Below are positions 36,219 to 44,834 of a stretch of 64,000 nucleotides of DNA, one piece after another. Every line of letters starts with the position of its first letter. Within the stretch, counting starts at the first letter, position 1. The position numbers were made by a program, and so were the translations under genes. Below the pieces are notes generated by a model. It was not told the origin of the DNA, did no database searches, and was given only the letters and a program-made list of their open reading frames with translations. The stretch is from contig CAYTSA010000003.1 of assembly GCA_964440345.1 (NCBI GenBank), forward strand, positions 36,303 through 100,302. Direction: 5' to 3'. The DNA is from CAYTSA01 sp964440345 (GTDB lineage Bacteria > Desulfobacterota > Desulfovibrionia > Desulfovibrionales > Desulfovibrionaceae).

Positions 36219-37591
36219 TACACTGCCTCCTTACTGTTGGCCCGGCGGGGCACAAAGCTCCACACGGGGCTCATGGCGGATGCGTGCACCTCGCGGGCGA
36301 AATTGACCATGCCCACAAAGCCTTCCAGGGCTTCCTTGCGTTCGTGGTTGTGGTCGCAAAATCCCACGCCCAGCTTATAAGCGATGGGCCGCTCCTTCAC
36401 GCCGCCCACAAAGAGGTCCACGTCCTTTTCTTTGATGAAATGCGACAACTCCAGGGGGTTGGCGTCGTCCACGATGATGGTCCCGGGATCAGTGACCTGC
36501 TCCAGCTCAGCGTAGTCCTCTGGCGTGCCGGTTTGGGAGCCCACCAAGACCACGTCCATGCCCAGGTGCCGAAAAGCCTTGATGAGCGAGAAGGCCTTGA
36601 AGGCGCCGCCCACATAAATGGCCACTTTCTTGCCTGCCAGGTCGCGCCGGAATTTTTGCAGTTGCGGGTACAAGGCGGCCAGCTCGGCCCGCACAAGCTC
36701 GCTTGTGCGGGCCGGCATGTCCGGGTCCTGATCCTTAAAATAGTCGGCTACGGAGTAAAGGGCGTCGGCCATGTCTTCAATGCCCAGGTAGGAGGCCCGG
36801 ATATACGGGATACCGTATTTTTCCTTCATGCGCTGAGCCAAATCCAGCGTGGCGCCGGAGCACTGGACCACATTCAGGGCCGCGGCGTTGCAGCGCCGAA
36901 TGTCGTCCACCCGGCCGTCGCCGGTGATGTTGGCCACCACCTGCACGCCCATGCGCTCGTAGTAGTCGCGGATGATCCATATTTCGCCGGCCAGGTTGAA
37001 GTCGCCCAGGATATTGATGGACATGGGCGACACGTCGCTTACGTCGCCCGTGCCCACCAGCTGAAACATGGCCTTGCAGGCGGCCTCGTAGCCGGCCCGC
37101 TTGTTGCCCTTGAAGCCTTCGGACTGCACCGGCAGCACGGGGACGCCTTTTAGCTCGGACATTTTTCGGCACACGGCCTCCAGGTCGTCGCCGATAATGC
37201 CCACGATGCAGGTGGAGTAGACAAAGGCGGCCTTGGGCTGATGGCGGTCGATGAGCTCTTCCAGGGCGCGCTCCAGCTTTTTCTCGCCGCCGAAGATCAC
37301 GTCCTTTTCCTGCAGGTCAGTGGAAAAGGAGAGCCGGTGCAGCTCCGGCCCGCTGGAAAGAGCGCCGCGGATGTCCCAGGTGTAGGCCGCGCAACCGATG
37401 GGCCCGTGCACCAGGTGCAGGGCGTCGGCAATGGGGTACAGCACCACGCGCGAGCCGCAAAAAACGCAAGCCCGCTGGCTGACCGCCCCGGCCAGGGAGT
37501 CCCGGTTGCAGGCGATGGCCAGGTCGCCGCAGCCGGCTTCCTTGATCTGGCCTTTGCGTTCTTCAAATATGACGTTGGGTTCTGCGCTCAT
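36218..37591 (-). CDS. nifE: Nitrogenase cofactor scaffold NifE
   Basis: The 457-residue alpha-like subunit of NifEN. It keeps the cluster cysteines of CVFCGSRVVLYPIADALHLV and GPIGCAAYTWD and the segment CIVGIIGDD. It lacks the FeMo-co histidine block found in NifD, as expected for the scaffold. The gap to the upstream ferredoxin gene is 126 bp, the largest inside this part of the operon, with no obvious terminator. Confidence 0.94.
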   Translation of the reverse strand: MSAEPNVIFEERKGQIKEAGCGDLAIACNRDSLAGAVSQRACVFCGSRVVLYPIADALHLVHGPIGCAAYTWDIRGALSSGPELHRLSFSTDLQEKDVIFGGEKKLERALEELIDRHQPKAAFVYSTCIVGIIGDDLEAVCRKMSELKGVPVLPVQSEGFKGNKRAGYEAACKAMFQLVGTGDVSDVSPMSINILGDFNLAGEIWIIRDYYERMGVQVVANITGDGRVDDIRRCNAAALNVVQCSGATLDLAQRMKEKYGIPYIRASYLGIEDMADALYSVADYFKDQDPDMPARTSELVRAELAALYPQLQKFRRDLAGKKVAIYVGGAFKAFSLIKAFRHLGMDVVLVGSQTGTPEDYAELEQVTDPGTIIVDDANPLELSHFIKEKDVDLFVGGVKERPIAYKLGVGFCDHNHERKEALEGFVGMVNFAREVHASAMSPVWSFVPRRANSKEAV

Positions 37592-37717
37592 GACGTTACC
37601 GCCTTCGGTGAAATATGTGTAGAGTCAGGGCCTTGCAGCCCGGCCTGGCCGGGCAGCAGGCTCCTGACAGGGATGGCGGGCCAAGTATATGAAATAGTTG
37701 ACATCGCCTGTTTGCCG

Positions 37718-38023
37718 TTAATCGTAGACCATGAAATCCGCCGCCGGCTCGCCGTCTTCAATGCTGTCCAGCACGGCGTCCACAGCCTTTTCGCTGTCTA
37801 TGTTGCCGAACCACCAGTTGTTGGGCTGAACCACCATCACCGGGCCGTTATCGCACAGCTTCATGCATCCGGTAGGCGTGATAAGCACGTCCAGGCCGCG
37901 GTCCAGGATTTCTTCTTCCATGTATTGCAACAAGCCGTCGGTCTTTTTGTGGCACACGCCCTGGGGGTCGCCTTTGACCCGGAAAGACTGGCAGACAAGT
38001 ATTTGATATGTAGGCTTAGGCAT
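37718..38023 (-). CDS. Thioredoxin-like [2Fe-2S] ferredoxin
   Basis: A 101-residue ferredoxin with the thioredoxin-like fold. The four cluster cysteines are spaced C-x12-C (CQSFRVKGDPQGVC) and C-x3-C (GCMKLC), about 40 residues apart, as in this family. NGPVMVVQPNNWWFG is the conserved strand-loop. Lies between the NifB paralog and nifE in the nif operon. It may give electrons to cofactor assembly or nitrogenase; the partner is inferred from location only. Confidence 0.9.
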   Translation of the reverse strand: MPKPTYQILVCQSFRVKGDPQGVCHKKTDGLLQYMEEEILDRGLDVLITPTGCMKLCDNGPVMVVQPNNWWFGNIDSEKAVDAVLDSIEDGEPAADFMVYD

Positions 38024-38051
38024 TTTTCATATTCCTTATGAATATAATTAG

Positions 38052-39101
38052 TTAACAACTCAGGCCAGACGACCCTTTGCCCTTTTTGCCGGGCTTTTTC
38101 CCACCGCCGTAGAGCGCGTCCACCACAGCCTCCACGTCGCCATCGGACACCATGACCTCCAGACCCTGTTCGCCCAGCACCTGCCGCGGCCGCTCGCCCG
38201 CGCTGGCGGCCAGCAGCACCCGGCAGTCGCCCAGGACCTCGGCCAGACCCTGCCAGCGGCCGTCGCCGCCGCCCTTGGGCGGAGCTGTTCGGGCTTCCAA
38301 CAATGAGACCAAGCCGTCCTCGCGCTTGCCGTAAATGAGCAGTTGCGTTGCGTGGCCCAGGTGAGTGTCCACGCTGTGCCCGCTGGACGTAGCAACGGCC
38401 ACGTTGGGCCGCTCTGGCGTAAACTTGGGCAGCGTGGGCCCCTGGGGCAGATTCTCTCCGCCAGCCGCCCCGCTGCTGCGGTCCACCAGTTGCGAAGGCG
38501 TCAGCGTCTTCACCTTGGCTGCGCCCCATCCGCGCACGGCGTCTGCCACCGCTTGCGCCTGGTTCTCGTTGACGCCCTTCACAACAATCATTTCCACGAC
38601 CACGCGCAGCCCGGCCGCAGCAAAAGCAGACACAGCCTGCTCCTGCTCGGCAAGCAGCTCGGCCACAGCCTTGTCCAACGGCACGGTTTTGGTTCCAGGC
38701 CGGACCCAAGCGTACAGCGCTGCAGCCGTCTGCGCGTCCACGGCGTTCACCTGCACCACGGCCTCTGCCAGCCCCACTTTGGCCAGTTGGGAAGCGACCT
38801 TTGCCGCGTCCTTGCCGGCCAGCAATCCCAGTGTGGACAGAGAGAGCACGATGTCCGGATACTCGTCGCGAATCAGCCGCAAGGTCTCCACAGTCAGGTC
38901 CAGTGTGGCCAGCGGTTCGCCCGGACCAGCCAGATGGACGGCGCAAACGCCGGCGCCGTTAGCGGACACGTGGTGCAGATACTTCACAGCCTGGACAGGG
39001 CTCAAGGCCGTGGATTTGGTTTCGGGTTCGCCCCCGACTGCGGGTTTGAAGCGGGCCACAGTCCGGGGCGCAATGGGCAGGGTCACTACAGTCATTGTCA
39101 T
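38052..39101 (-). CDS. NifB paralog without radical-SAM cysteines, with NifX-like domain
   Basis: A 349-residue protein that aligns with NifB of the same operon along most of its length. TALSPVQAVKYL matches TMLSPEQAVEYM, HLAGPGEPLATL matches GIAGPGDPMANA, VQVNAVDAQTAAALYAWVR matches NifB closely, and the tail has THLGHATQLLIYG and GDCRVLLAAS like the NifX domain. The CX3CX2C site is gone: APKCNIQCNYC in NifB is APRTVARFKPA here, and the HPCFN and CRRC regions are absent too. It cannot be a radical-SAM enzyme by the usual chemistry. A role as a carrier or scaffold for a cofactor precursor is inferred. The start is 19 bp after nifK and has only a weak ribosome site. Confidence 0.85.
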   Translation of the reverse strand: MTMTVVTLPIAPRTVARFKPAVGGEPETKSTALSPVQAVKYLHHVSANGAGVCAVHLAGPGEPLATLDLTVETLRLIRDEYPDIVLSLSTLGLLAGKDAAKVASQLAKVGLAEAVVQVNAVDAQTAAALYAWVRPGTKTVPLDKAVAELLAEQEQAVSAFAAAGLRVVVEMIVVKGVNENQAQAVADAVRGWGAAKVKTLTPSQLVDRSSGAAGGENLPQGPTLPKFTPERPNVAVATSSGHSVDTHLGHATQLLIYGKREDGLVSLLEARTAPPKGGGDGRWQGLAEVLGDCRVLLAASAGERPRQVLGEQGLEVMVSDGDVEAVVDALYGGGKKPGKKGKGSSGLSC

Positions 39102-39120
39102 TACCTGTTCATCCAAATGG

Positions 39121-40497
39121 TTAATAGACCAATTCGAAGTTGGTAACGTCGGCGTCGCGGTCCATGCGGTCAAAAAGCACGCCGATGATCTTTTCCAGCA
39201 GCCGCAGACCGCCCTTGTAGCCGACGGTGGGGAAGTACTGGTGCCCCACCCGGTCCAGGATGGGGAAACCGTGCCGCACGTAAGGGATATCCTCGTCCCT
39301 GGCGATGTACTTGCAGTAGGTGTTGCCCATGATCAGGTCCACAGGTTCGTTCTTGATCCACTGGTGCAACAGGAACATGTCTCCCTTAGCCTTGACGTTG
39401 ACCTCAAACGGCAGGTCCTTGGTGATTTCCTTGATGCGCTTTTCAAAGGCCTTGCCCGGGGTGCCGGTGACTACGTGCATAGGCCACATGTCCATGTTCA
39501 CCAAAAACTCGGTCAGGGAGATGAGCTGGTCCGGGTCGCCCACCAAGGCGACCTTCTTCTGGAACAGGTACTGGTGGTAGTCGCTCATCACGTCCACCAA
39601 CTGGCCGCGCTCATGGGTCAGGCTGTCCGGCACGGATACGCCGCCGATGATGCGCAGAGCGTCCACGAACCGGTCTGTGGCCGAAAGGCCGTAAGGCAGG
39701 TCCAACACCTTGCAAGGCGTTTTGAAGGTGGTGTCCAGAAAGCGGGCGGCGTCGGCAGAGGCCCATTCGCCCAGGGCCAGTGTGCCAATGGAATTGGCTG
39801 TGTCCTTGAGCTCGGCCACAGTCACTCCGCCTTTTGGAAACATGGCGTATTCGCCCGAAAGCGGGCCGTTCAGCACGCCGGAAGTGTCCGGAAAAAGGAT
39901 GGAGGCGATATCCATGGCTGCGCAAATGCGCTTAATCTCTTCCATGTCCGCAGGCTCCACCCAGCCGGGAATAACGTTGACCTTGCCGTTCTTCTTCTGG
40001 CCTTTTTCCGCCAGACATTTGACCATGCCCTTGACCATGTTGGAGAAGCCTGTGACGTGGCTGCCCACGTAGCTGGGCGTGGGCGCGTAGACCACTTCCT
40101 TGCCTTCCGGGACCTTGCCTTCCTTCTTGGCCTTATTTGTTATCTGAGGCAGGTCGTCGCCAATGGTTTCAGAAAGACAGGTGGTGTGTACGGCGACCAC
40201 CTCAGGCTCGTACACAGAGAAGATGTTATTCAAGGCCTGCAACAGGTTGGCCTGGCCGCCAAAAACCGACGAGCCTTCCGTAAATGACGATGTGGCTGCA
40301 GAGATGGGCTCCTTGTAGTGCCGGGTCAAAGTGGACCGGTGGTAGGCGCAGCACCCCTGGGAGCCGTGGCTGTGCGGCAAGCAGCCGTGGATGCCCAGGC
40401 CAGCGTACATGGCGCCGATGGGCTGGCAGGTTTTGGCCGGGTTGACGGACAAGGCCTTGCGCTCTGTTATTTCCTTGGGTGTGTGTCTGAGCAGCAT
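39121..40497 (-). CDS. nifK: Nitrogenase MoFe protein beta chain
   Basis: The 458-residue beta subunit of dinitrogenase, which shares the P-cluster with NifD. The P-cluster cysteines are in KTCQPIGAMYAGLG near residue 23, GSQGCCAYHRSTLTRHY near residue 46 and TTCLSETIGDD near residue 105. The protein is about 60 residues shorter at the N-terminus than the Azotobacter form, as is usual in anaerobe-type nitrogenases. It starts 46 bp after nifD. Confidence 0.97.
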   Translation of the reverse strand: MLLRHTPKEITERKALSVNPAKTCQPIGAMYAGLGIHGCLPHSHGSQGCCAYHRSTLTRHYKEPISAATSSFTEGSSVFGGQANLLQALNNIFSVYEPEVVAVHTTCLSETIGDDLPQITNKAKKEGKVPEGKEVVYAPTPSYVGSHVTGFSNMVKGMVKCLAEKGQKKNGKVNVIPGWVEPADMEEIKRICAAMDIASILFPDTSGVLNGPLSGEYAMFPKGGVTVAELKDTANSIGTLALGEWASADAARFLDTTFKTPCKVLDLPYGLSATDRFVDALRIIGGVSVPDSLTHERGQLVDVMSDYHQYLFQKKVALVGDPDQLISLTEFLVNMDMWPMHVVTGTPGKAFEKRIKEITKDLPFEVNVKAKGDMFLLHQWIKNEPVDLIMGNTYCKYIARDEDIPYVRHGFPILDRVGHQYFPTVGYKGGLRLLEKIIGVLFDRMDRDADVTNFELVY

Positions 40498-40543
40498 AAC
40501 GGTGTTCCTTCTTTATCGATGGCTACTTTTCAGTCGCCGCCGG

Positions 40544-42178
40544 TTATTCCCACACGTAGGTGGCTGAGAGTTCTGGGTTTTCCTGCCAAGGAGCTTTCAT
40601 GAAGCTCCAGATTTTGCTGTTCACCAGCCGGTCGATCTCATTATAGAAGTTGATCGCGCCCTTGAATCCTGCGTAAGGTCCGCCGGAGTCGTAGCTGTGC
40701 AGCTGCTTCATAGGCACGCCCAGTTTTTGGATGGAGAACTTTTCTTTGATGCCGGCGCAAAAGATATCCGGCCGCAGCAACTCCACCAGTTTTTCAGCTT
40801 CGTACTGGTTGAGGTCGTCAATGACGATGGAGGTGGCGTCCATGTCCGGCATCATGCCGGGATATTCCTTGAATTTGATGCCCGCTTCTTCCAGCTTCTT
40901 GATTTCTTCTTCGCTTTTGCGGGGCCGGTAGCGGGTTTCGTCCGGGCTCACTTCCAGCTCTTCAATGTTCCGGCTGTCTGCGTCCAGCTTGATGTGCGGC
41001 AGCACTTCGCGGCCTTCGTAGTCGTCCCGGTGGGCAAATTCGTAACCGGCGGAAATGGTGCGCATGCCCATCTCCTTGAACAGCTCCTGGTAATGGTGCG
41101 CCCTGGAGCCGCCCACAAAGAGCATGGCGGTCTTGCCTTCGGTGCGGGTCCGCACGTCGGCGGCCACGGCTTGCACTTCAGGCATTTCCTCGGCAATGAC
41201 TTCCTCCACGCGGTCGATGAGCGCCTTGTCGCCAAAGTACTGGGCAATGCGCCGCAGGGATTTGGCTGTAGCGTCTGCGCCGATGAAGTTCACCTTTAAC
41301 CAAGGAATGCCGTATTTCTCTTCCATCATTTCAGCCACGTAGTTGATGGACCTGTGGCACATGACCGCGTTCAGGTCGGCCACGTGACAGGAGGCGAACT
41401 GGTCGTAAGTGGAGTTGCCGCTAAAGGTGGAGACGCACGTGATCCCGCTTTTTTTCAAGAGCCGGTCAATCTCGAACCCGTCGCCTCCAATGTTGTATTC
41501 GCCCAGCAGGTTGATCTTGAATTCGCCGGGCTTTTCCTCGTCATTTTCGCCCACCACGTTGGTGAAGATGGTGTTATTGGCGATGTGGTGGCCGGCGGAC
41601 TGGGAGACGCCTTTATAGCCTTCGCAGGAGAAGGCAAAGACGTTGATCCCCAGCTCTTTCTTCTTCTGCCGGGCCACGGCGTGGATGTCGTCGCCGATCA
41701 GGCCCACAGGACAGGTGGCGAAGACCGCAATGGCCTTGGGCTTGAAGATGTCGTAGGCTTCCTGAATGGCTTGGGCGAGCTTCTTTTCCCCGCCAAAGAT
41801 GATGTCCTGGTCCTGCATGTCCGTGGAAAAAGCGTAGGTCATGAAGTTGTCGTCAGTGTCGGTCTCTGGCTTTGTCTGGTTGCGCCGGGTCAGCCAGGAG
41901 TAAAAGCCACAGCCGATGGGGCCGTGGGTGATGTTCAGAATGTCTCGGGTGGGCCCCAGAATAACGCCTTTGCAGCCGGCGTAGGTGCAGCCGCGCATGG
42001 TGATGATGCCTGGGATGGTCCGCACGTTGGCCATAATCTCCGGGGTTTCATTATCCTGGGCCTCGTTGATCATTATCTGCTTGGCGCGCTTGCGGGCCAC
42101 CTTGGGCGGATACTTCTTGAGAAGCTCTTCCTTGATGTCAGTGGGCTTCCACTTGACCATTTTCTGCTTTGTCGCCAT
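40544..42178 (-). CDS. nifD: Nitrogenase MoFe protein alpha chain
   Basis: The 544-residue subunit that carries the FeMo-cofactor. The P-cluster cysteines are in GCTYAGCKGVILGP, HGPIGCGFYSW and ATCPVGLIGDD. The FeMo-co ligands are the cysteine in MCHRSINYV near residue 265 and the histidine in QLHSYDSGGPYAG near residue 500. An insert of about 50 residues before the second ligand (near RNIEELEVSPDETRYRPRK) is the hallmark of the Clostridium/Methanosarcina-like group, which also has NifI genes. Mo rather than V or Fe is inferred from the absence of a nifG-type gene. Confidence 0.98.
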   Translation of the reverse strand: MATKQKMVKWKPTDIKEELLKKYPPKVARKRAKQIMINEAQDNETPEIMANVRTIPGIITMRGCTYAGCKGVILGPTRDILNITHGPIGCGFYSWLTRRNQTKPETDTDDNFMTYAFSTDMQDQDIIFGGEKKLAQAIQEAYDIFKPKAIAVFATCPVGLIGDDIHAVARQKKKELGINVFAFSCEGYKGVSQSAGHHIANNTIFTNVVGENDEEKPGEFKINLLGEYNIGGDGFEIDRLLKKSGITCVSTFSGNSTYDQFASCHVADLNAVMCHRSINYVAEMMEEKYGIPWLKVNFIGADATAKSLRRIAQYFGDKALIDRVEEVIAEEMPEVQAVAADVRTRTEGKTAMLFVGGSRAHHYQELFKEMGMRTISAGYEFAHRDDYEGREVLPHIKLDADSRNIEELEVSPDETRYRPRKSEEEIKKLEEAGIKFKEYPGMMPDMDATSIVIDDLNQYEAEKLVELLRPDIFCAGIKEKFSIQKLGVPMKQLHSYDSGGPYAGFKGAINFYNEIDRLVNSKIWSFMKAPWQENPELSATYVWE

Positions 42179-42238
42179 GATTCTTTCCCTTTTGTTCTAC
42201 CGGTTTAGCGCATTTCGCGTTGAAACACCGCTCGCGTC

Positions 42239-42305
42239 GAAACAATATTCAAGTGTTTCAGACAAATGCAAAGAGCATCTGAATATTTTCAACGTAACAT
42301 GCTCT
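42239..42305 (-). repeat. Family-B interspersed repeat, copy 1
   Basis: Lies between nifI2 and nifD. On the minus strand it has GAGCATGTTACGTTGAAAAT, GATGCTC, and CTGAAACACTTGAATATTG in order. The same blocks occur upstream of the aldehyde oxidoreductase gene (61750-61868). Its AATATTCA/TGAATATT arms can form a hairpin with a 28-nt loop, so it may modulate read-through between nifI2 and nifD. Confidence 0.5.
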
Positions 42306-42678
42306 ACGTTATGGACTTAACGCCGGATTCACCGGTGCGCACCCGCACTGCGTCGCCCATGGGCATAACAAATATCTTGCCGTCGCCCGGCTTGCCGGTC
42401 TGGTTGGCGGAAATGAAAGCCTCAATCACGTCGTCCACAGCGTCGTCTTCCACGACCACGGTGACTACGCGCTTGGGGTAGAGGCGGCCCTTGTCTCCCA
42501 GCAGGACGACGGCTTCTTCGTAGCCGGCTTCCGCGCCTTCCAGGATGGCCTTGTTGACCAACCCCTTGCCCCGGCCGGCCGCCTCGTGGGCAAAAAAAGC
42601 GTCTATGCCTGCGTCGGTCAGCGCTTGCTTGGTCTGGTTCATCATGTTCATGCGTACTATGGCCATTACTTCCTTCAT
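42304..42678 (-). CDS. nifI2: Nitrogen regulatory PII-like protein NifI2
   Basis: A 124-residue PII-family protein of the NifI2 type. It begins KEVMAIVRMNMMNQTKQAL, has a long T-loop region (EAAGRGKGLVNKAILEG), and the PII beta-strand RVVTVVVEDDAVDDVIEAF followed by GKPGDGKIFVMPMGDAVRVR. NifI1 and NifI2 form a complex that shuts off dinitrogenase in response to ammonium through 2-oxoglutarate and ATP. The ATG overlaps the nifI1 stop as ATGA. Confidence 0.95.
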   Translation of the reverse strand: MKEVMAIVRMNMMNQTKQALTDAGIDAFFAHEAAGRGKGLVNKAILEGAEAGYEEAVVLLGDKGRLYPKRVVTVVVEDDAVDDVIEAFISANQTGKPGDGKIFVMPMGDAVRVRTGESGVKSIT

Positions 42679-43028
42679 GCTGTCGCCTCCTCCGCCGGGG
42701 CAGTGTCGCGCACGCCGCTGCTTATGGTGTAGACGTCCTCCACTTCAGAAATGAATATCTTGCCGTCGCCGAATGCGCCCTTGGTTCCAGAGCGGGCGGC
42801 CTTCATGATGGTTTCGACGACAAAATCCTTGTCTCGAGCAGGCGCCACGATCACCAGCATGGTCTTGGGGATCTCGTCGTAAGTCACTTCGCCTATTTTT
42901 ATACCCCGTTGCTTGCCACGGCCGGCCACAGACCATTTGGTGACCGCGGGAAAGCCAGCGTCCATAAGGGCGGCCAGCACGTCGTCGGACTTTTCGGGGC
43001 GCACTATCGCTTTAACCATGATCATCAT
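42675..43028 (-). CDS. nifI1: Nitrogen regulatory PII-like protein NifI1
   Basis: A 117-residue PII-family protein of the NifI1 type. VKAIVRPEKSDDVLAALMDA opens the fold, the T-loop carries KWSVAGRGKQRGIKIGEVTY, and GTKGAFGDGKIFISEVEDVY is the C-terminal signature. It lies between nifH and nifI2, the order typical of strictly anaerobic nitrogen fixers. Three in-frame ATGs exist within four codons; GGAGA upstream favours the first. Confidence 0.95.
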   Translation of the reverse strand: MMIMVKAIVRPEKSDDVLAALMDAGFPAVTKWSVAGRGKQRGIKIGEVTYDEIPKTMLVIVAPARDKDFVVETIMKAARSGTKGAFGDGKIFISEVEDVYTISSGVRDTAPAEEATA

Positions 43029-43085
43029 TATCTCGTCTCCGTTTGTATGGTTGGCGGTTAGATCAATTTGACAGGCTGCAACGGC

Positions 43086-43922
43086 TTACGAAGCAGCGGA
43101 TTCCATCAGGCCGTAGTCCATGAGCAGCTGTTCCAGCTCTTCGATTTCCAGGGGGGTGGGGGTGACTAACATTTTGTTCTCGTCAATGGCTTTGGCCAGG
43201 TTGCGGTAGTGGTCGGCCTGGGGGTGTTCCGGGGCGAACTCAATGACTGTTTTGCGGTGAATCTCGGCCTGTTGCACCATGTTGTCGCGGGGGACAAAGT
43301 AGATCATCTGGGTGCCCAGCTTAGAGGCCAGCTCCTGAATCATCTCCTCTTCGTTTTCCACGGTGCGACTGTTGCAAATCAAACCGGCCAAGCGAACCCC
43401 GCCAGACTGGGCGTACTTCTGGATGCCCTTGCAGATATTGTTGGCTGCGTACATGGCCATCATCTCGCCAGAACAGACGATGTATATCTCCTCGGCCTTG
43501 CCGTCGCGAATGGGCATGGCGAATCCGCCGCAGACCACGTCGCCCAGTACGTCGTAGAATGCGTAGTCCAGAGCCCACTCGTCGTCATAGGCGCCCAGGG
43601 ATTCAAGCATGTTGATGGAAGTGATGATGCCGCGGCCGGCGCAGCCCACGCCCGGCTCAGGACCGCCGGACTCCACGCAGAAGGAGCCGCCGTAACCTTC
43701 CTTGCGGATATCGTCCAGATCCACGTCCTCGCCTTCCTCTCGCAGGGTGTCCAGCACGGACTTCTGGGCCAGACCGCCCAGCAGCAAACGTGTGGAGTCC
43801 GCCTTGGGGTCGCAGCCGACCACCATGACCTTGCGGCCCATCTCCACCAGACCGGCGACTGTGTTCTGCGTGGTTGTTGACTTGCCGATGCCGCCCTTGC
43901 CGTAAATAGCTACCTTTCTCAT
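43086..43922 (-). CDS. nifH: Nitrogenase Fe protein
   Basis: The 278-residue homodimeric reductase and ATPase of nitrogenase. The P-loop is GKGGIGKSTTTQN near residue 9. The cysteines that bridge the [4Fe-4S] cluster are in GVGCAGRGIIT near residue 97 and LGDVVCGGFAMP near residue 132. The arginine in CAGRGI is the residue ADP-ribosylated in species with DraT. GGGAGGAAC precedes the ATG. First gene of the operon, behind a sigma-54 promoter. Confidence 0.98.
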   Translation of the reverse strand: MRKVAIYGKGGIGKSTTTQNTVAGLVEMGRKVMVVGCDPKADSTRLLLGGLAQKSVLDTLREEGEDVDLDDIRKEGYGGSFCVESGGPEPGVGCAGRGIITSINMLESLGAYDDEWALDYAFYDVLGDVVCGGFAMPIRDGKAEEIYIVCSGEMMAMYAANNICKGIQKYAQSGGVRLAGLICNSRTVENEEEMIQELASKLGTQMIYFVPRDNMVQQAEIHRKTVIEFAPEHPQADHYRNLAKAIDENKMLVTPTPLEIEELEQLLMDYGLMESAAS

Positions 43923-43985
43923 TGTGTTCCTCCCGAGTGTGTGGGTTTGTCGTTCACAGAGTGTGCTCCCAATGAGAGTCCCTAA

Positions 43986-44001
43986 GGCAAAATGCGGGCC
44001 A
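43986..44001 (-). promoter_or_regulatory. Sigma-54 promoter of the nif operon
   Basis: Read on the minus strand, TGGCCCGCATTTTGCC fits the -24/-12 consensus TGGCAC-N5-TTGC with one mismatch and exact spacing. It lies 64 bp before the nifH ATG. Confidence 0.88.
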
Positions 44002-44099
44002 AACGTGAAATTGGAAATTTTATAATACAATATCATTTAGATAGGAGAATACGACACACTGCCTACACAATGAAGGCACACTGTTTGTAGCGACATTTT

Positions 44100-44115
44100 T
44101 GTAGGTAGCTACACA
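44100..44115. promoter_or_regulatory. NifA upstream activator site
   Basis: TGTAGGTAGCTACACA is a TGT-N10-ACA site, the binding pattern of NifA. It is about 100 bp upstream of the sigma-54 promoter, a normal enhancer distance. Other TGTAG or CTACA half-sites lie at 44064, 44086 and 44122, so a second, weaker site is possible. Confidence 0.75.
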
Positions 44116-44282
44116 GACATGTGTAGGGTGAACGACGCCAGGCGGCGAGAGAAACACCGCCCCAGCATGACCGCCAACATTGTTGGCGGCAATATTGCCT
44201 TTCATGTTAGAGCGTATTCAGCTTTTCTTTGCCAGGGCAGGCTTTCAGGTAGGTAATTTACAATTGCCCGGCAATTGCTTAA

Positions 44283-44430
44283 CAGGCTGTTGAAAAATCC
44301 ACGATGGCGGCGTTGCTTCAAAAAGTTCAAACTCTCGTGTATTATATATACACGTCGACCTTGAACTTTTTTTGCGCCTTGCCCTCGTGTTTTTTGAACA
44401 GCCTGCATGAAGGGACTTTTTCAACAGGCT
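44283..44430 (+). repeat. Family-A interspersed repeat, full-length copy 3
   Basis: A copy of about 148 bp with CAGGCTGTTGAAAAATCCAC at the left, GCTTCAAAAAGTTCAAACTC inside, CGTGTTTTTTGAACAGCCTG at the right and TTTTTCAACAGGC at the end. It lies in the divergent region between nifH and the small cysteine-rich gene. The remaining part of this roughly 520-bp gap holds the nif promoter and the activator site. Confidence 0.8.
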
Positions 44431-44558
44431 GTTGAACACACACATATACTCAAACCGCCAGCACACGGAAGGCAGTAAGGCATGCGGACATACAAAGGAC
44501 GTATGCGTTGTCTCAACGCGACAATGCGCGAGCGCCAACCGCAGCAAGGAGGCGAACG

Positions 44559-44834
44559 ATGACAAAGCTGTTTGCAACGACAGTGGGCGCGGCGTTGCTC
44601 CTGGCGGCTGCCGCGGGCGATGGCGCAGCGTACGATCAGAACGAATGCGCAAGAACCATGTCGGAGATGGAAAAATGCACGCAATCCCAACCATTGAACG
44701 AATGCCTTGAAATCTATCGTTCGGAAGTCGAGCGTTGTGTTCGGAATGGCCCGGAGCACAGGCCAGGGGAACCCATTTTCAATTACAACTGTGCGAACTG
44801 CAGATGCAGGTGTGCGAATACTTTCCTTTCCTGA
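44559..44834 (+). CDS. Small exported cysteine-rich protein, possibly frameshifted
   Basis: As read, 91 residues with a signal peptide (about 1-23, LLLAAAAGDGAA) and paired cysteines spaced C-x9-C (CARTMSEMEKC) and C-x10-C (CLEIYRSEVERC), which suggests an alpha-hairpin held by disulfides. The tail in this frame is NCANCRCRC. A frame shifted by -1 near position 44775 would instead read QLQLCELQMQVCEYFPFLNG and CKEAERTCRVLKNS, stopping at 44884, with two more C-x6-C pairs. The shifted version is the more regular protein, so a recent one-base deletion or a sequencing error is likely. AAGGAGG precedes the ATG. Function unknown. Confidence 0.6.
   Translation: MTKLFATTVGAALLLAAAAGDGAAYDQNECARTMSEMEKCTQSQPLNECLEIYRSEVERCVRNGPEHRPGEPIFNYNCANCRCRCANTFLS

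Noticed and set aside
38052..39101. Radical-SAM enzyme annotation for the NifB paralog
   Set aside because: None of the three SAM-cluster cysteines is present, so the usual chemistry is excluded.
38365..40287. 640-codon forward frame opposite nifK and the NifB paralog
   Set aside because: It lies antisense to two well-supported genes and contains no recognisable motif.
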